The position numbers and the translations under genes are program-made. Positions 39,506-48,688 of a stretch of DNA of 64,000 bases are shown one piece after another. Below the pieces are notes generated by a model that was given only the letters and a program-made list of their open reading frames with translations, ran no database searches and was not told where the DNA came from. Each line of letters starts with the position of its first letter. Positions within the stretch are counted from its first letter, which is position 1. This DNA is from Methylomagnum ishizawai (GTDB lineage Bacteria; Pseudomonadota; Gammaproteobacteria; Methylococcales; Methylococcaceae): positions 186,001-250,000 of the forward strand of contig NZ_FXAM01000001.1 of the NCBI RefSeq assembly GCF_900155475.1, read 5' to 3'.

Positions 39506-40967
39506 ATCCATAGATTTCGGAGCGATACGCCAAGCCCTGGCCGAATTAAGACCGGCATCGTCCCATCACGCCAATATTCCACCCAGCGTCGAAGAAATTT
39601 ATGCCCCCGAAGGCCATGAAGCCGCGCTGGACCCGGATCGGCCCTTGGTGGTGGGTGGCCGCGGTGTCGGCAAGAGCTTTTGGTCGGGTGCTTTGTATAG
39701 CAAAGGAACCCGTGAGCTGATTGCTCGTTATTACCCGCGTTCTGGACTTGATAAATGCAACGTGGCGCTTGGCTTTTCTGGAACGGATACCACACAAGGC
39801 GGACCGCCATCCAAGGAAATTATCGATGAATTAATAACCAAAGATGGCTTTAAACCAGAAATAATATGGCGGGCTGTAATATTACACGGCCTTCGCGAAT
39901 TTATCGATCTGCGATTGCCTAAAAATTGGCGCGGTCCTACTGGTTTAGTGGCTTGGGCGGCGGAAGACTCGGAAAGGCTGCAAATCACTTTCCGCACTGC
40001 TGATCGGTACCTTTCAGAGCAAGGTTTGCGGTTGATTGTGGTATTCGACGCCTTGGATAAGCTAGGCGATGATTGGATACAAATAAGGGAGCGCAGCAAA
40101 GCCTTGATGCGTGTCGCGCTTGCCTTGCGGAGCTATAAGGCAATCAAACCGAAAATATTCATGCGCGTTGACCAATATGACGATGTAGCGCTTTTTAATT
40201 TCCCGGATGCCTCGAAGCTTACAGGAGAAAAAGTTAGTTTAATTTGGGAAAGAAAAGACCTTTATGGAATTTTGTTTTATCAACTAGCTAACAATCAAGC
40301 CTCGTCCGCTGTTTTTAAAAGGCTGATGAAAAGTCGATTTGGAACCAATTTGGATGGAAAAAAAAGAAATGATCTGCCTATAGAATTGATACATGACGAA
40401 CGCAAGCAAGAGGTGCTTTTCACCTTGATTGCTGGCCAATACATGGGTAGCGACCCAAGACGAGGAAAAACATATACTTGGGTACATAATCATTTGGCGG
40501 ATGGCTTTGGCTTAGTCAGCCCGAGGACGTTTTTAGAATCTTTCAGGGCGGCAGCCCAACGCGGAAATCATTTGATAGGAAAAGCGTTAGACCCAAAAAG
40601 CCTGCAATATGGATTGCAAATCGCATCCGACGTTAGGGTGGATCAATTGAAAGAAGATTATGGATGGATCCGAATCGCGCTCGCACCCTTGGCTGACTTA
40701 GGTGTACCGTGCCAGGAAGCAGCATTGTTTGATCGCTGGGAATCAACCGATGCCATTAGGGACATACAAAAATCTGCGGAGCGAAAAGAATTCTTGGAGC
40801 CCGTGGAATTCAATTCTGGCGTCGGTGGCATGGAAAAATCATTATTGGAAGCGATGCGTCGTATCGGGGTAGCGGAACGTCGCCCGGATGGGCGGATCAA
40901 CGTTCCCGATATTTACCGCGTAGCAGCGAAATTACTTCGCCGGGGAGGGGTTTCCCCCAGGCGTTGA
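39498..40967 (+). CDS. Large P-loop NTPase, third gene of the island
   Basis: 489 residues from a GTG at 39498 with GGGAG 8 bases ahead; it overlaps the KGGVGR gene, so translation is coupled. Walker A GGRGVGKS is at 53-60 and a Walker B-like VVFDALDKLG at 181-190. The rest is alpha-helical and resembles the P-loop ATPases of the Sll1717 type by general layout (fairly sure of the fold, not of the subfamily). It shows the same lower GC as the two genes before it. No nuclease or membrane motif is visible. Confidence 0.75.
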   Translation: MNESIDFGAIRQALAELRPASSHHANIPPSVEEIYAPEGHEAALDPDRPLVVGGRGVGKSFWSGALYSKGTRELIARYYPRSGLDKCNVALGFSGTDTTQGGPPSKEIIDELITKDGFKPEIIWRAVILHGLREFIDLRLPKNWRGPTGLVAWAAEDSERLQITFRTADRYLSEQGLRLIVVFDALDKLGDDWIQIRERSKALMRVALALRSYKAIKPKIFMRVDQYDDVALFNFPDASKLTGEKVSLIWERKDLYGILFYQLANNQASSAVFKRLMKSRFGTNLDGKKRNDLPIELIHDERKQEVLFTLIAGQYMGSDPRRGKTYTWVHNHLADGFGLVSPRTFLESFRAAAQRGNHLIGKALDPKSLQYGLQIASDVRVDQLKEDYGWIRIALAPLADLGVPCQEAALFDRWESTDAIRDIQKSAERKEFLEPVEFNSGVGGMEKSLLEAMRRIGVAERRPDGRINVPDIYRVAAKLLRRGGVSPRR

Positions 40968-40995
40968 TAAATAGTAGAAAACCATAAGGAACAGT

Positions 40996-41721
40996 ATGAA
41001 CTCACCGAAATCCCACCACATCGCCATCTCCGCTTCCCTGATTTGCTGCGACCTGCTCAACGTCGAGCGCGAATTGCGCCAGATGGAGGAAGCGGGCATC
41101 GACTCCCTCCACATCGACCTGATCGACGGCCATTTCAGCCCGAGCATGCCCTTGGGGCTGGATTTGGTACGGCAGGCCCGCCGGAAAACCCGGTTGCCCT
41201 TCGACGCGCACCTGATGGTGGAGAACAACGAATTCTTCGTCCAGGAAATGCTGGATATCGGCGCGGAACGGATCGCCTTCCATTACGAATCGGCCTTCCA
41301 TGTGGACCGGCTGCTGTGCCTCATCCGTGAGCGCGGCGTCAAGGCCGGGCTGGCGCTGATGCCGACCACGCCGCTGTCGGTGCTGGATTACTGCGTGGAC
41401 CGGCTGGATTTCGTCCTGCTGATGCTCATCAATCCCGGCTTCGCGGGGCGCAAGGACGAAACCCAGGTACCCTACGCCCTGCGCCGGGTGGCCGATTGCC
41501 GCCGTCATCTGCAGGGTTTCGGACTCGATATCCCCATCGAGGTCGATGGCCGGGTGGATTTCGACACTATTCCGGGACTTATCGCCGCCGGAGCCACCGA
41601 TTTGGTGGTCGGCACCCGCAGCGCCTTCCATCCCGGCGGCACACTGGCCGAAAACATCCACAGGATGCGGCAAGCCGCCGCCGCGGGCTTTTCCAAGCGT
41701 CCCGGACCAGCCTGTGGATAA
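40996..41721 (+). CDS. Ribulose-phosphate 3-epimerase family protein (AlsE-like)
   Basis: 241 residues, a TIM barrel. ISASLICCDLLNVERELRQM, HIDLIDGHFSPSMPLG, DAHLMVENNEFF, LMLINPGFAGRKDE, IEVDGRVD and VVGTRSAFHPGG follow the Rpe order, with His and Asp metal ligands kept. The opening and the DGRV (in place of DGGI) are nearer to allulose-6-phosphate epimerase than to typical Rpe. It interconverts ketose phosphates at C3. In a RuMP-pathway organism it could help regenerate ribulose 5-phosphate. The stop abuts the first DnaA box. Confidence 0.85.
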   Translation: MNSPKSHHIAISASLICCDLLNVERELRQMEEAGIDSLHIDLIDGHFSPSMPLGLDLVRQARRKTRLPFDAHLMVENNEFFVQEMLDIGAERIAFHYESAFHVDRLLCLIRERGVKAGLALMPTTPLSVLDYCVDRLDFVLLMLINPGFAGRKDETQVPYALRRVADCRRHLQGFGLDIPIEVDGRVDFDTIPGLIAAGATDLVVGTRSAFHPGGTLAENIHRMRQAAAAGFSKRPGPACG

Positions 41722-41960
41722 CTTTGAGTACGGCCCCGGCCTGTGGATAAGTCTTTGGATAACTACTGTATAACTCCCCCTGAACCCTGTGGATAAGCTG
41801 TGGAAAAAATTTCCGGTTGCGGAGACGCCGCTGGAATAGCAGGGTTATCCACAATCCATCCACAGCTTATACACAAGTTTTCCACAGGAAAAAAAGCTAC
41901 AACATATTGATTTTTAAGTGAAAAAATCACTTATCCACAAAAACAGGGAAAGACAATAAT
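41713..41960. other. DnaA-box cluster with AT-rich tract, candidate oriC
   Basis: Perfect TTATCCACA boxes, either strand, start at 41713, 41742, 41788, 41845 and 41931, with TTATACACA at 41867. One-mismatch copies lie at 41754, 41799 and 41878. The boxes to 41796 point one way (TGTGGATAA) and the later ones the other. From 41887 to 41970 the sequence is A/T-rich, with inverted repeat AAGTGA/TCACTT (41916-41932). This 360-bp gap is by far the AT-richest in the window. It is an oriC-like or DnaA-titrating locus; neither dnaA nor mnmG is adjacent. Confidence 0.7.
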
Positions 41961-42078
41961 AACAAGGTTTTCTTTTTGGTTTCTATTACGCGCCGGCGTC
42001 CGAGAGTTCCGGGAAGCTTCCTGGTGGGTGGGCGGACGAACCCCCATCCCGCGCCGCGCCCAACCCTGCGAATCCTCA

Positions 42079-44439
42079 ATGCCGAAGCATCCTATCCCCC
42101 GCATCCACCCTATTCCTGGTTTACCGATCCTGCTGTTCCTAACCATCTCCGCCGCCGGGCTGGCCCAAACCGCCGACGCCCCGAACCCGGGCCTACGGGC
42201 GCAGGAATGGCAAAAAAGCCTCGACGAGGCCGAAAAAGCGACTGCGGAACCCAACATCCCGGACAGCAAGCTGGCCGATTGGCGCGACCGCCTGCTCGAC
42301 CTGATCGCGCAGGCCAGGGAAGCGGTTCATAACGTCGAACCCGATATCCAAACCTTGCGGAGCGACCTGGAAGCGCTGGGACCGGCCCCGGCGGTGGACG
42401 CGGCTCCCGAGGCCGCCAACGTCGTGGCCCGGCGCAAGGAACTCAATGCCGGGATCGCCAGCCTGGAAGGCGTGGTGAAGGAGGCCGACCTGGCGTCCGT
42501 CCGGGCCGGACGCCTGCTCGCCGAGGTCAAGGCCACCCAGCGCACCCGTTTCACCGGGCGTATCCTGACCCGAAGCCCGTCGCCCTTGAGTCCCGCCATC
42601 TGGGGCAAAGCCCTACCCGAACTGGGTTCCGCCCTGGCCGCGCTCTACCACAGCCTGATGGACAAAGCCACGCCAACGGCAATCCTGACCATTGGGCGGC
42701 CCCTGGCCTTGGGGATGACCTTGGCCACCTTGCTGGCGTTCCCGCTACGGGCCGGACTGATCCGCAAATTCGGCTACATCGTGGTCGAGGATGCGCCGAC
42801 CTACATGCAGCGCCTATGGACCGCCCTATTCACCGGCCTGGTGCGGACCTTATTGCCCACAGCGGCGGCGCTGGCCGTCTACCTGGGACTGCTCTACACC
42901 GATTGGCCGGGGGAAGCCGTGGCCGATGTGCTACGGGTGGGCCTGCTTTCCCTGGCGGCGCTGTTCTTCGTGACCGGCTTCACCCGTTCAGCCCTGGCAC
43001 CGGACCAGCCGGATTGGCGGCTGGTACCCATCCACGACCCAGGTGCCCGGACTTTGAACCGGACCGTCACCGGACTGGCGATCCTGTTCGCGCTGGACCA
43101 CACCTTGGGCGAACTGGCCAACCAGTACGATGCTTCGGTCGAGTTGGTCTCCACACAGAAATTCGTGTTCGGCGCCTTGATTTCGCTGGCGTTGCTCAGA
43201 CTGGTCGGGCGGGGAGTCTGGCCCGAGGACCCGGCCCGGCCCGGATGGAACCGGGTCCGCTACGGCTTGACACTGCTGATCGCAGCGATACCGGCCTCGG
43301 CCATGCTGGGCTATGTGGCGTTGTCACGTCTACTGGCGACGCAATGGGTGCTGACCCTGGGACTCTACGCCACGGTCGCGCTATTGAACCGGATCGTCCA
43401 GGAAGCGGTGGAACACGCCTTGAACCCGGCCTCGCCCCAGGGCCAACGCCTGCGCACCGCCCTGGCCCTGGGCGAGGAGGGCGCGGAGATGCTGGCGTTC
43501 TGGGCGGTGGGATTCATACGCTGTTCGATCCTGCTGCTGGCGGCCTTGGCCTTGCCCTTACTCTGGGGCGTGCCAGGCAAGGATATCGCCGCTTGGCTCG
43601 GGAACGCCTTCGTGGGTTTCAAACTGGGGAATCTCAACCTGTCGCTGGGCGAAATCCTGGTGGCGCTGTTGTCGTTCACCGGGTTGCTACTCGCGACGCG
43701 GATGCTGCAAAAGACGCTGGACCAAAGGATTTTCCCCAAGACCCGGCTCGACCAGGGCATCCGCAACTCGATCCGCTCCGGCCTGGGCTATGCCGGTTTC
43801 TCCTTGGCCTTGGTGATCGCGGTATCGATCCTGGGGCTGGATTTATCCAACCTCGCCATGATCGCCGGGGCCTTGTCGGTGGGCATCGGTTTCGGATTGC
43901 AGAACATCGTCAACAACTTCGTCTCCGGCTTGATCCTGCTGGTGGAACGCCCCATCAAGGCCGGCGATTGGGTGGTGGTCGGCGAATACCAGGGCTATGT
44001 CAAGAAAATCAGCGTCCGGGCCACCGAGATTTCCACCTTCGACCGGGCTTCGGTGTTCATTCCCAATTCCAGCCTGATTTCCGGTACGGTGATGAACCGC
44101 ACCTATGCCGACAAGACCGGGCGAGTACTGTTGCCCATCGGCCTGGCCTACCACTCTGATCCGCACCAAGCCCGCCAGGTATTGCTGGACATCGCCCAGG
44201 AACATCCCGATATTCGCGATACCCCGCCACCCTCGGTGTTCTTCCAAAGCTTCGGCGACAGCGCCCTCAACCTGGAATTGGTCGCCGTGCTGCACGATGT
44301 AGACAAGGTCAAACAAGTGACCAGCGACCTGTGTTTCGCCATCCACGCGGCCTTCCAACGGGAAGGGATCGAAATTCCGTTCCCGCAACGCGATATCAAA
44401 CTCAGCCTGGACGAGGAACAACTACGGCGCTACCTCTGA
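42079..44439 (+). CDS. Large MscS-type mechanosensitive channel (DUF3772/MscS)
   Basis: 786 residues from the ATG at 42079; a longer frame upstream is not convincing. A signal peptide ends near AAGLAQTADA. A periplasmic helical domain of about 150 residues comes next (DUF3772-like: WRDRLLDLIAQAREAVHNVEPD). Several membrane segments then lead to the pore and MscS domain: GALSVGIGFGLQNIVNNFVSG, then ERPIKAGDWVVVGEYQGYVK and IPNSSLISGTVMNRTY. It should protect against osmotic downshock at the inner membrane. It lies between the DnaA-box cluster and the moxR operon. Confidence 0.9.
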   Translation: MPKHPIPRIHPIPGLPILLFLTISAAGLAQTADAPNPGLRAQEWQKSLDEAEKATAEPNIPDSKLADWRDRLLDLIAQAREAVHNVEPDIQTLRSDLEALGPAPAVDAAPEAANVVARRKELNAGIASLEGVVKEADLASVRAGRLLAEVKATQRTRFTGRILTRSPSPLSPAIWGKALPELGSALAALYHSLMDKATPTAILTIGRPLALGMTLATLLAFPLRAGLIRKFGYIVVEDAPTYMQRLWTALFTGLVRTLLPTAAALAVYLGLLYTDWPGEAVADVLRVGLLSLAALFFVTGFTRSALAPDQPDWRLVPIHDPGARTLNRTVTGLAILFALDHTLGELANQYDASVELVSTQKFVFGALISLALLRLVGRGVWPEDPARPGWNRVRYGLTLLIAAIPASAMLGYVALSRLLATQWVLTLGLYATVALLNRIVQEAVEHALNPASPQGQRLRTALALGEEGAEMLAFWAVGFIRCSILLLAALALPLLWGVPGKDIAAWLGNAFVGFKLGNLNLSLGEILVALLSFTGLLLATRMLQKTLDQRIFPKTRLDQGIRNSIRSGLGYAGFSLALVIAVSILGLDLSNLAMIAGALSVGIGFGLQNIVNNFVSGLILLVERPIKAGDWVVVGEYQGYVKKISVRATEISTFDRASVFIPNSSLISGTVMNRTYADKTGRVLLPIGLAYHSDPHQARQVLLDIAQEHPDIRDTPPPSVFFQSFGDSALNLELVAVLHDVDKVKQVTSDLCFAIHAAFQREGIEIPFPQRDIKLSLDEEQLRRYL

Positions 44440-44648
44440 CTCCGAATTCAGATAGGCCAGGAAGCCACCTAGACCGTCCATGGCGCGGCGAAACGCCAAA
44501 TACCGCCCCGCCACATCGGATCACGTTCCTGGCCCCTCAGCGCCCTCACCGCATCCTGGACCGGCGGGGGCATTTCCGCCCCGGCTATTCCAACCCGATA
44601 AAACCCTATACTTCTCATCCAACCTCCCAGCCCAACCCGAACAACCCC

Positions 44649-45563
44649 ATGCGCAACTCCCTCGACGCCCTCCTCGCCACTGCCAACACCGTCATCCTGG
44701 GAAAACCCCGCCAAATCCGGCTGGCGGTGTGCTGTCTCCTGGCTCGCGGCCACCTCCTCATCGAAGACGTGCCGGGCGTTGGCAAAACCACCCTGGCCCA
44801 TACCCTGGCCAACCTGTTGGGGTTGGATTACCAACGCATCCAATTCACCAGCGATCTGCTACCCGCCGATGTGCTGGGCGCTTCGATTTACGATGCCAAA
44901 AACCATAGCTTCCGGTTCCAACCCGGCCCGATCTTCCATCAGATGATCCTGGCCGACGAAATCAACCGCTCCACCCCCAAGGCCCAGAGCGCCCTGCTCG
45001 AAGCCATGGAAGAACACCAGGTCACGGTCGAAGGCGAAACCCGGCCCCTACCCGAACCCTTCTTCGTCATCGCCACCCAGAATCCCATCCATCAAATCGG
45101 CACTTTCCCACTACCCGAATCTCAACTCGACCGCTTCCTGATGCGCCTCACCCTGGGTTATCCCGACAGCCGCTCGGAATTGGCGCTGTACAAGGGCGCG
45201 GAACGCCACAGCTTGTTGGAAAAACTGCCGGTCCGCCTACCCGCCGATGAATTGCGTGGCTTGCAGGAGGCAATCCGGGCCATCCACGCTTCCGATGCCT
45301 TACTGGGCTATGTACAGGCTTTAGTGCGGTTCAGCCGCGAATCCGGGCATTACGAAATCGGCTTGTCGCCACGGGCAGGCTTGGCTTTGCTAAGCGCGGC
45401 GCGGGCCTGGGCCTATACCGAAAGCCGCGAAGTGGTGTTACCGGAAGATGTGCAGGCGGTGCTGGCCCCGGTCTGCGGTCACCGGCTGAAACCCGTGGGC
45501 AGTGGGGCCGTGACCGCCGAGGCCGTGGTCGGCCCGATGCTGGATCAAATCACGGTCATCTAA
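44649..45563 (+). CDS. MoxR-family AAA+ ATPase
   Basis: 304 residues from the ATG at 44649. Walker A is EDVPGVGKTTLAHTLA (about 38-53), Walker B MILADEINRSTPKAQSALLEAM, sensor 1 FFVIATQNPIHQIGTFPLPE, and a C-terminal lid with GLSPRAGLALLSAARAWA. MoxR ATPases act as chaperones, often activating VWA-domain or membrane proteins. DUF58 and TgpA genes follow closely, a classic arrangement. The DUF4129, SpoIIM and DUF4350 members of such clusters lie at 18-21.7 kb instead. Confidence 0.94.
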   Translation: MRNSLDALLATANTVILGKPRQIRLAVCCLLARGHLLIEDVPGVGKTTLAHTLANLLGLDYQRIQFTSDLLPADVLGASIYDAKNHSFRFQPGPIFHQMILADEINRSTPKAQSALLEAMEEHQVTVEGETRPLPEPFFVIATQNPIHQIGTFPLPESQLDRFLMRLTLGYPDSRSELALYKGAERHSLLEKLPVRLPADELRGLQEAIRAIHASDALLGYVQALVRFSRESGHYEIGLSPRAGLALLSAARAWAYTESREVVLPEDVQAVLAPVCGHRLKPVGSGAVTAEAVVGPMLDQITVI

Positions 45564-45635
45564 AGCTTGAGACCTGAGGCTTGGGGGTCGCAGCCTCGGG
45601 CCTCCAGCCCCGTACTTCACGCCGAGTCCCAACCC

Positions 45636-46589
45636 ATGGCTTCCCCCACCCTCAAGCAACGCTTCGACCTGCAACGCTTTTTCCGGGGCGATCAAGCGGT
45701 GCCCGGTCCTATCGTGCTGACCCATCGTTTGGTTTTCATCGTACCGAACCAGCGCGGGCTGGGGCTGGCCTTGCTCTTGTTCATCCTGTGGCTGACCTCG
45801 ATCAACTACAGCAGCAACCTGGGTTTCATCCTGACTTTCCTATTGGTCGCCATCGCCCTGCTGGGGATGCTTCATGGCTATCGCAATCTCGCCGGACTAT
45901 CGATCCGGCCCAAACCCAGCCCGCCGGTCTTTGCGGGCGAGCAGGCCCGTTGGGAACTCATGGTCGCCAATCCCGGCCTGTTGCCGCGCTACGCGGTGTG
46001 GTGCCGCTGCAAGGGGGCGGAGCCGGTACGGATCGATATCGCCGCCGAAGCCACCGCCAACCCCGCGCTGGGCCTGCCGACCGCCCAGCGCGGCTGGCTC
46101 GAACCGGGCACGGTGCGGATTTACAGCGAATTCCCGCTGGGCCTGTTCCATGCGTGGTCGCTGCTGAATTTCCAGGAACGCATCCTGGTTTATCCGCGGC
46201 CCGCGCCCACGCCCATGGATTTCCCGATCTCGGGCGGCTATGGCCGCTTCAACCGACAAGCGCATAGCGCCGAGGATTTCCACGGCTTCCAGACCTATCA
46301 AGCGGGCGATCCCTTGCGACATATCCATTGGAAGGGCGTCGCCAAGGGCCACGATCCGCAAGTCAAACGCTACGTGGGTGGCGAGACCGAGGATTTGGCC
46401 TTCGCGTTCGAAGAAACCCCCGGCGGCGACACCGAAAGTCGCTTGAGCCGCCTCTGCCGCTGGATCATCGACGCCGAAGCCGCCGGGCTGCGTTATTCCC
46501 TCAGCCTGCCCGGTACCCGCATCGCCGCCAATTCCGGGGCCGCCCATAGCCGCCTTTGCCTCAAAACCCTCGCCCTGTTCCAGCTATGA
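45636..46589 (+). CDS. DUF58 domain protein
   Basis: 317 residues from the ATG at 45636 (MASPTLKQRFDLQRFF). Two membrane segments near residues 48-83 (LALLLFILWLTSIN, LTFLLVAIALLGML) precede a cytoplasmic DUF58 domain. It has the core FNRQAHSAEDFHGFQTYQAGDPLRHIHWKGVAKG, quoted here only in part as family evidence. DUF58 proteins accompany MoxR. The stop overlaps the transglutaminase start (ATGA). The gap to moxR is 72 bp. Confidence 0.93.
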   Translation: MASPTLKQRFDLQRFFRGDQAVPGPIVLTHRLVFIVPNQRGLGLALLLFILWLTSINYSSNLGFILTFLLVAIALLGMLHGYRNLAGLSIRPKPSPPVFAGEQARWELMVANPGLLPRYAVWCRCKGAEPVRIDIAAEATANPALGLPTAQRGWLEPGTVRIYSEFPLGLFHAWSLLNFQERILVYPRPAPTPMDFPISGGYGRFNRQAHSAEDFHGFQTYQAGDPLRHIHWKGVAKGHDPQVKRYVGGETEDLAFAFEETPGGDTESRLSRLCRWIIDAEAAGLRYSLSLPGTRIAANSGAAHSRLCLKTLALFQL

Positions 46590-48568
46590 CCGCCATCCCG
46601 CTCCGCGATACCCTGACCGCCGCCTTCGAGAAACTGCTGCTGTTCAGTCTGGTGTTCGTCGCCCTGCCTCATGCCGCCAACCTGCATCCCACGGTATTCG
46701 GCTTCTTCGCCCTGTTGGCGGCTTGGCGCTATGCCACGGTGGAACGGCCCGGCCTGCGTCCCGGTAAATGGATGCTGGGCTTGTTGATGCTATGCGCCAT
46801 GGCCTTGGTGTACGCCCATTACCATCGCTTCTACGGGCGGGAAGGTGGCTCGGCCTTGTTCCTGGTCGGCCTGGGGCTGAAGCTCATGGAGATGAAAACC
46901 CGGCGCGAGGTGTACCTGGTCATCTTCCTCGGCTTTTTCGTGGCGATGACCCAGTACCTGTTCTCGCAGACCATCCCCATGGCGCTCTATACCCTGGTGG
47001 CGGTGGGTTTGTCGGTGGGGGTTTTGATCGGGGCGGGCGGTGGTCCGGCCTTGGCTCCCGCCGCGGCGTTCAAGCGTTCCGCCGCCCTGGTGGCACAGGC
47101 CGTGCCGATCATGCTGGTGCTGTTCCTGTTCTTCCCGCGGCTTCCCGGTCCCTTGTGGAAACTGCCCGACGACGAGCGCCACGCCAAGACCGGCCTCAGC
47201 GACAAGCTCGAACCCGGCAGCATCAGCCACCTGGGCCGTTCCGCCGAACCGGCGTTCCGGGTCGATTTCCAGGGTGCACCGCCGCCCAACGCCTTGCGCT
47301 ATTGGCGCGGCCCGGTGTTCTGGCATACCAATGGCACCCGCTGGGATGTGGCGGTGGATAAGCCTTTGCCGCACGACCAGGAACCCAAATTTTCCGGGCC
47401 GGCCTACCGCTACGCCATCACCCTGGAACCGCATCGGCGTCGTTGGCTGTTCGCCCTGGATTTACCCAGCGGCTTCCCGTCCGATGTGACGCAGACGGCG
47501 GAATATCTGCTGCTGACCAAAGACCCGGTCCACGAGCGCCGCCGGTTCGAGTTGGTTTCGCAACCCGCTTTCCGCACCGGCCCGCTGAGTCCCGTCGAGC
47601 GGACGCAAGGTTTACAACTTCCCGACCCACCGGACGGGCGCGTCCGCGCCCTGGTCGAGGCTTGGCGCGGCGAATCGGCCCGGCCCGGCGATTGGGTACA
47701 ACGGGCTTTGCGCTATTTCCGCGAGGAAGCGTTCTTCTACACCCTCAACCCGCCCGCGCTGGAAGACCATCCCATCGAGCGCTTTCTGTTCGAGACCCGC
47801 CGCGGTTTCTGCGAGCACTACGCCACCAGCTTCGTCTACCTGATGCGGGTGGCGGGCATTCCGGCGCGGGTGGTGACGGGCTATCAGGGCGGGGTTTGGA
47901 ACCCGGTGGGCCGATTCCTCGAAGTACGGCAGGCCGACGCCCACGCCTGGGCCGAGGTCTGGTTGCCGGAGCGGGGCTGGACCCGGATCGATCCCACCGC
48001 CGCCGTCGCGCCCGAGCGCATCGAGCAAGGCATCGACCTGGACGCCGCCAGCCCGGAAGGCGATGTGATGTTCAACCCGGTGGGCGAAGCCTTGGCCGGA
48101 CGCGCCCAAGGCTTCCGCGACTGGCTCCGCCAAGGCCGGATGCTCTGGGCCAGCGTCGATCATGCCTGGAACCAATGGGTGCTGGCCTATGATCCCGAGC
48201 AACAACAGCGGTTTTGGGGGAGTCTCGGCATCATGGAATGGGGCAAACTGGCGCTATGGATGGGCGGCTTACTGGGTCTGTGCGGAGCTGCGGCGGCTTT
48301 GTTATTCTGGCCCCGCCGGAAAACCCCGCCCGACCCCGCCGTATTGGCCTATCAGCGCTTTTTGGGGAAATTGGCCCGGCGCGGCGTGGTCAAGCGCACC
48401 GGCGAAGGGCCGCTGGATTTCTCGCGGCGGGCCATGACCGAGCGGCCCGAGGCTGCCGCGACCATCGTTCGGATCACCGGGATATTCTTGGGATTGCGCT
48501 ACGGGAAAACGGCGCGGGCGGAGGATTTGGCGCGGTTGCGGCGGCTGGTGCGGGAATTCCGGGTTTAG
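46586..48568 (+). CDS. tgpA: TgpA-type transglutaminase, DUF3488/DUF4129
   Basis: 660 residues. About five to six membrane segments fill the first ~200 residues, then a transglutaminase-like core with catalytic Cys in TRRGFCEHYATSF, His in QADAHAWAEVW and Asp in WTRIDPTAAV. A further membrane segment near residue 560 and a C-terminal DUF4129-like tail follow. In Pseudomonas TgpA is an essential periplasmic-facing transglutaminase. The gene is coupled to DUF58. A hairpin at 48574-48598 follows. Confidence 0.93.
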   Translation: MTAIPLRDTLTAAFEKLLLFSLVFVALPHAANLHPTVFGFFALLAAWRYATVERPGLRPGKWMLGLLMLCAMALVYAHYHRFYGREGGSALFLVGLGLKLMEMKTRREVYLVIFLGFFVAMTQYLFSQTIPMALYTLVAVGLSVGVLIGAGGGPALAPAAAFKRSAALVAQAVPIMLVLFLFFPRLPGPLWKLPDDERHAKTGLSDKLEPGSISHLGRSAEPAFRVDFQGAPPPNALRYWRGPVFWHTNGTRWDVAVDKPLPHDQEPKFSGPAYRYAITLEPHRRRWLFALDLPSGFPSDVTQTAEYLLLTKDPVHERRRFELVSQPAFRTGPLSPVERTQGLQLPDPPDGRVRALVEAWRGESARPGDWVQRALRYFREEAFFYTLNPPALEDHPIERFLFETRRGFCEHYATSFVYLMRVAGIPARVVTGYQGGVWNPVGRFLEVRQADAHAWAEVWLPERGWTRIDPTAAVAPERIEQGIDLDAASPEGDVMFNPVGEALAGRAQGFRDWLRQGRMLWASVDHAWNQWVLAYDPEQQQRFWGSLGIMEWGKLALWMGGLLGLCGAAAALLFWPRRKTPPDPAVLAYQRFLGKLARRGVVKRTGEGPLDFSRRAMTERPEAAATIVRITGIFLGLRYGKTARAEDLARLRRLVREFRV

Positions 48569-48573
48569 GGCGC

Positions 48574-48598
48574 GGAACGATCCCTTCAGGGACGTTCC
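48574..48598 (+). terminator. Inverted repeat after tgpA
   Basis: GGAACG-A-TCCC (48574-48584), loop TTCA, GGGACGTTCC (48589-48598). It lacks a T-run, so it may be a Rho-assisted or processing hairpin. Confidence 0.45.
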
Positions 48599-48688
48599 CG
48601 GCGGCGGGGTCGCGCTATACTTGCCCGACCCTTGTGGGCGCAATGGACAAATCCCGGTCCAGCCGCCCATCCCTCAGGAGACCCAGCA

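Noticed and set aside
42028-42078. Longer start for the MscS-type channel
   Set aside because: The 17 extra residues precede a clear signal peptide and would disrupt it.
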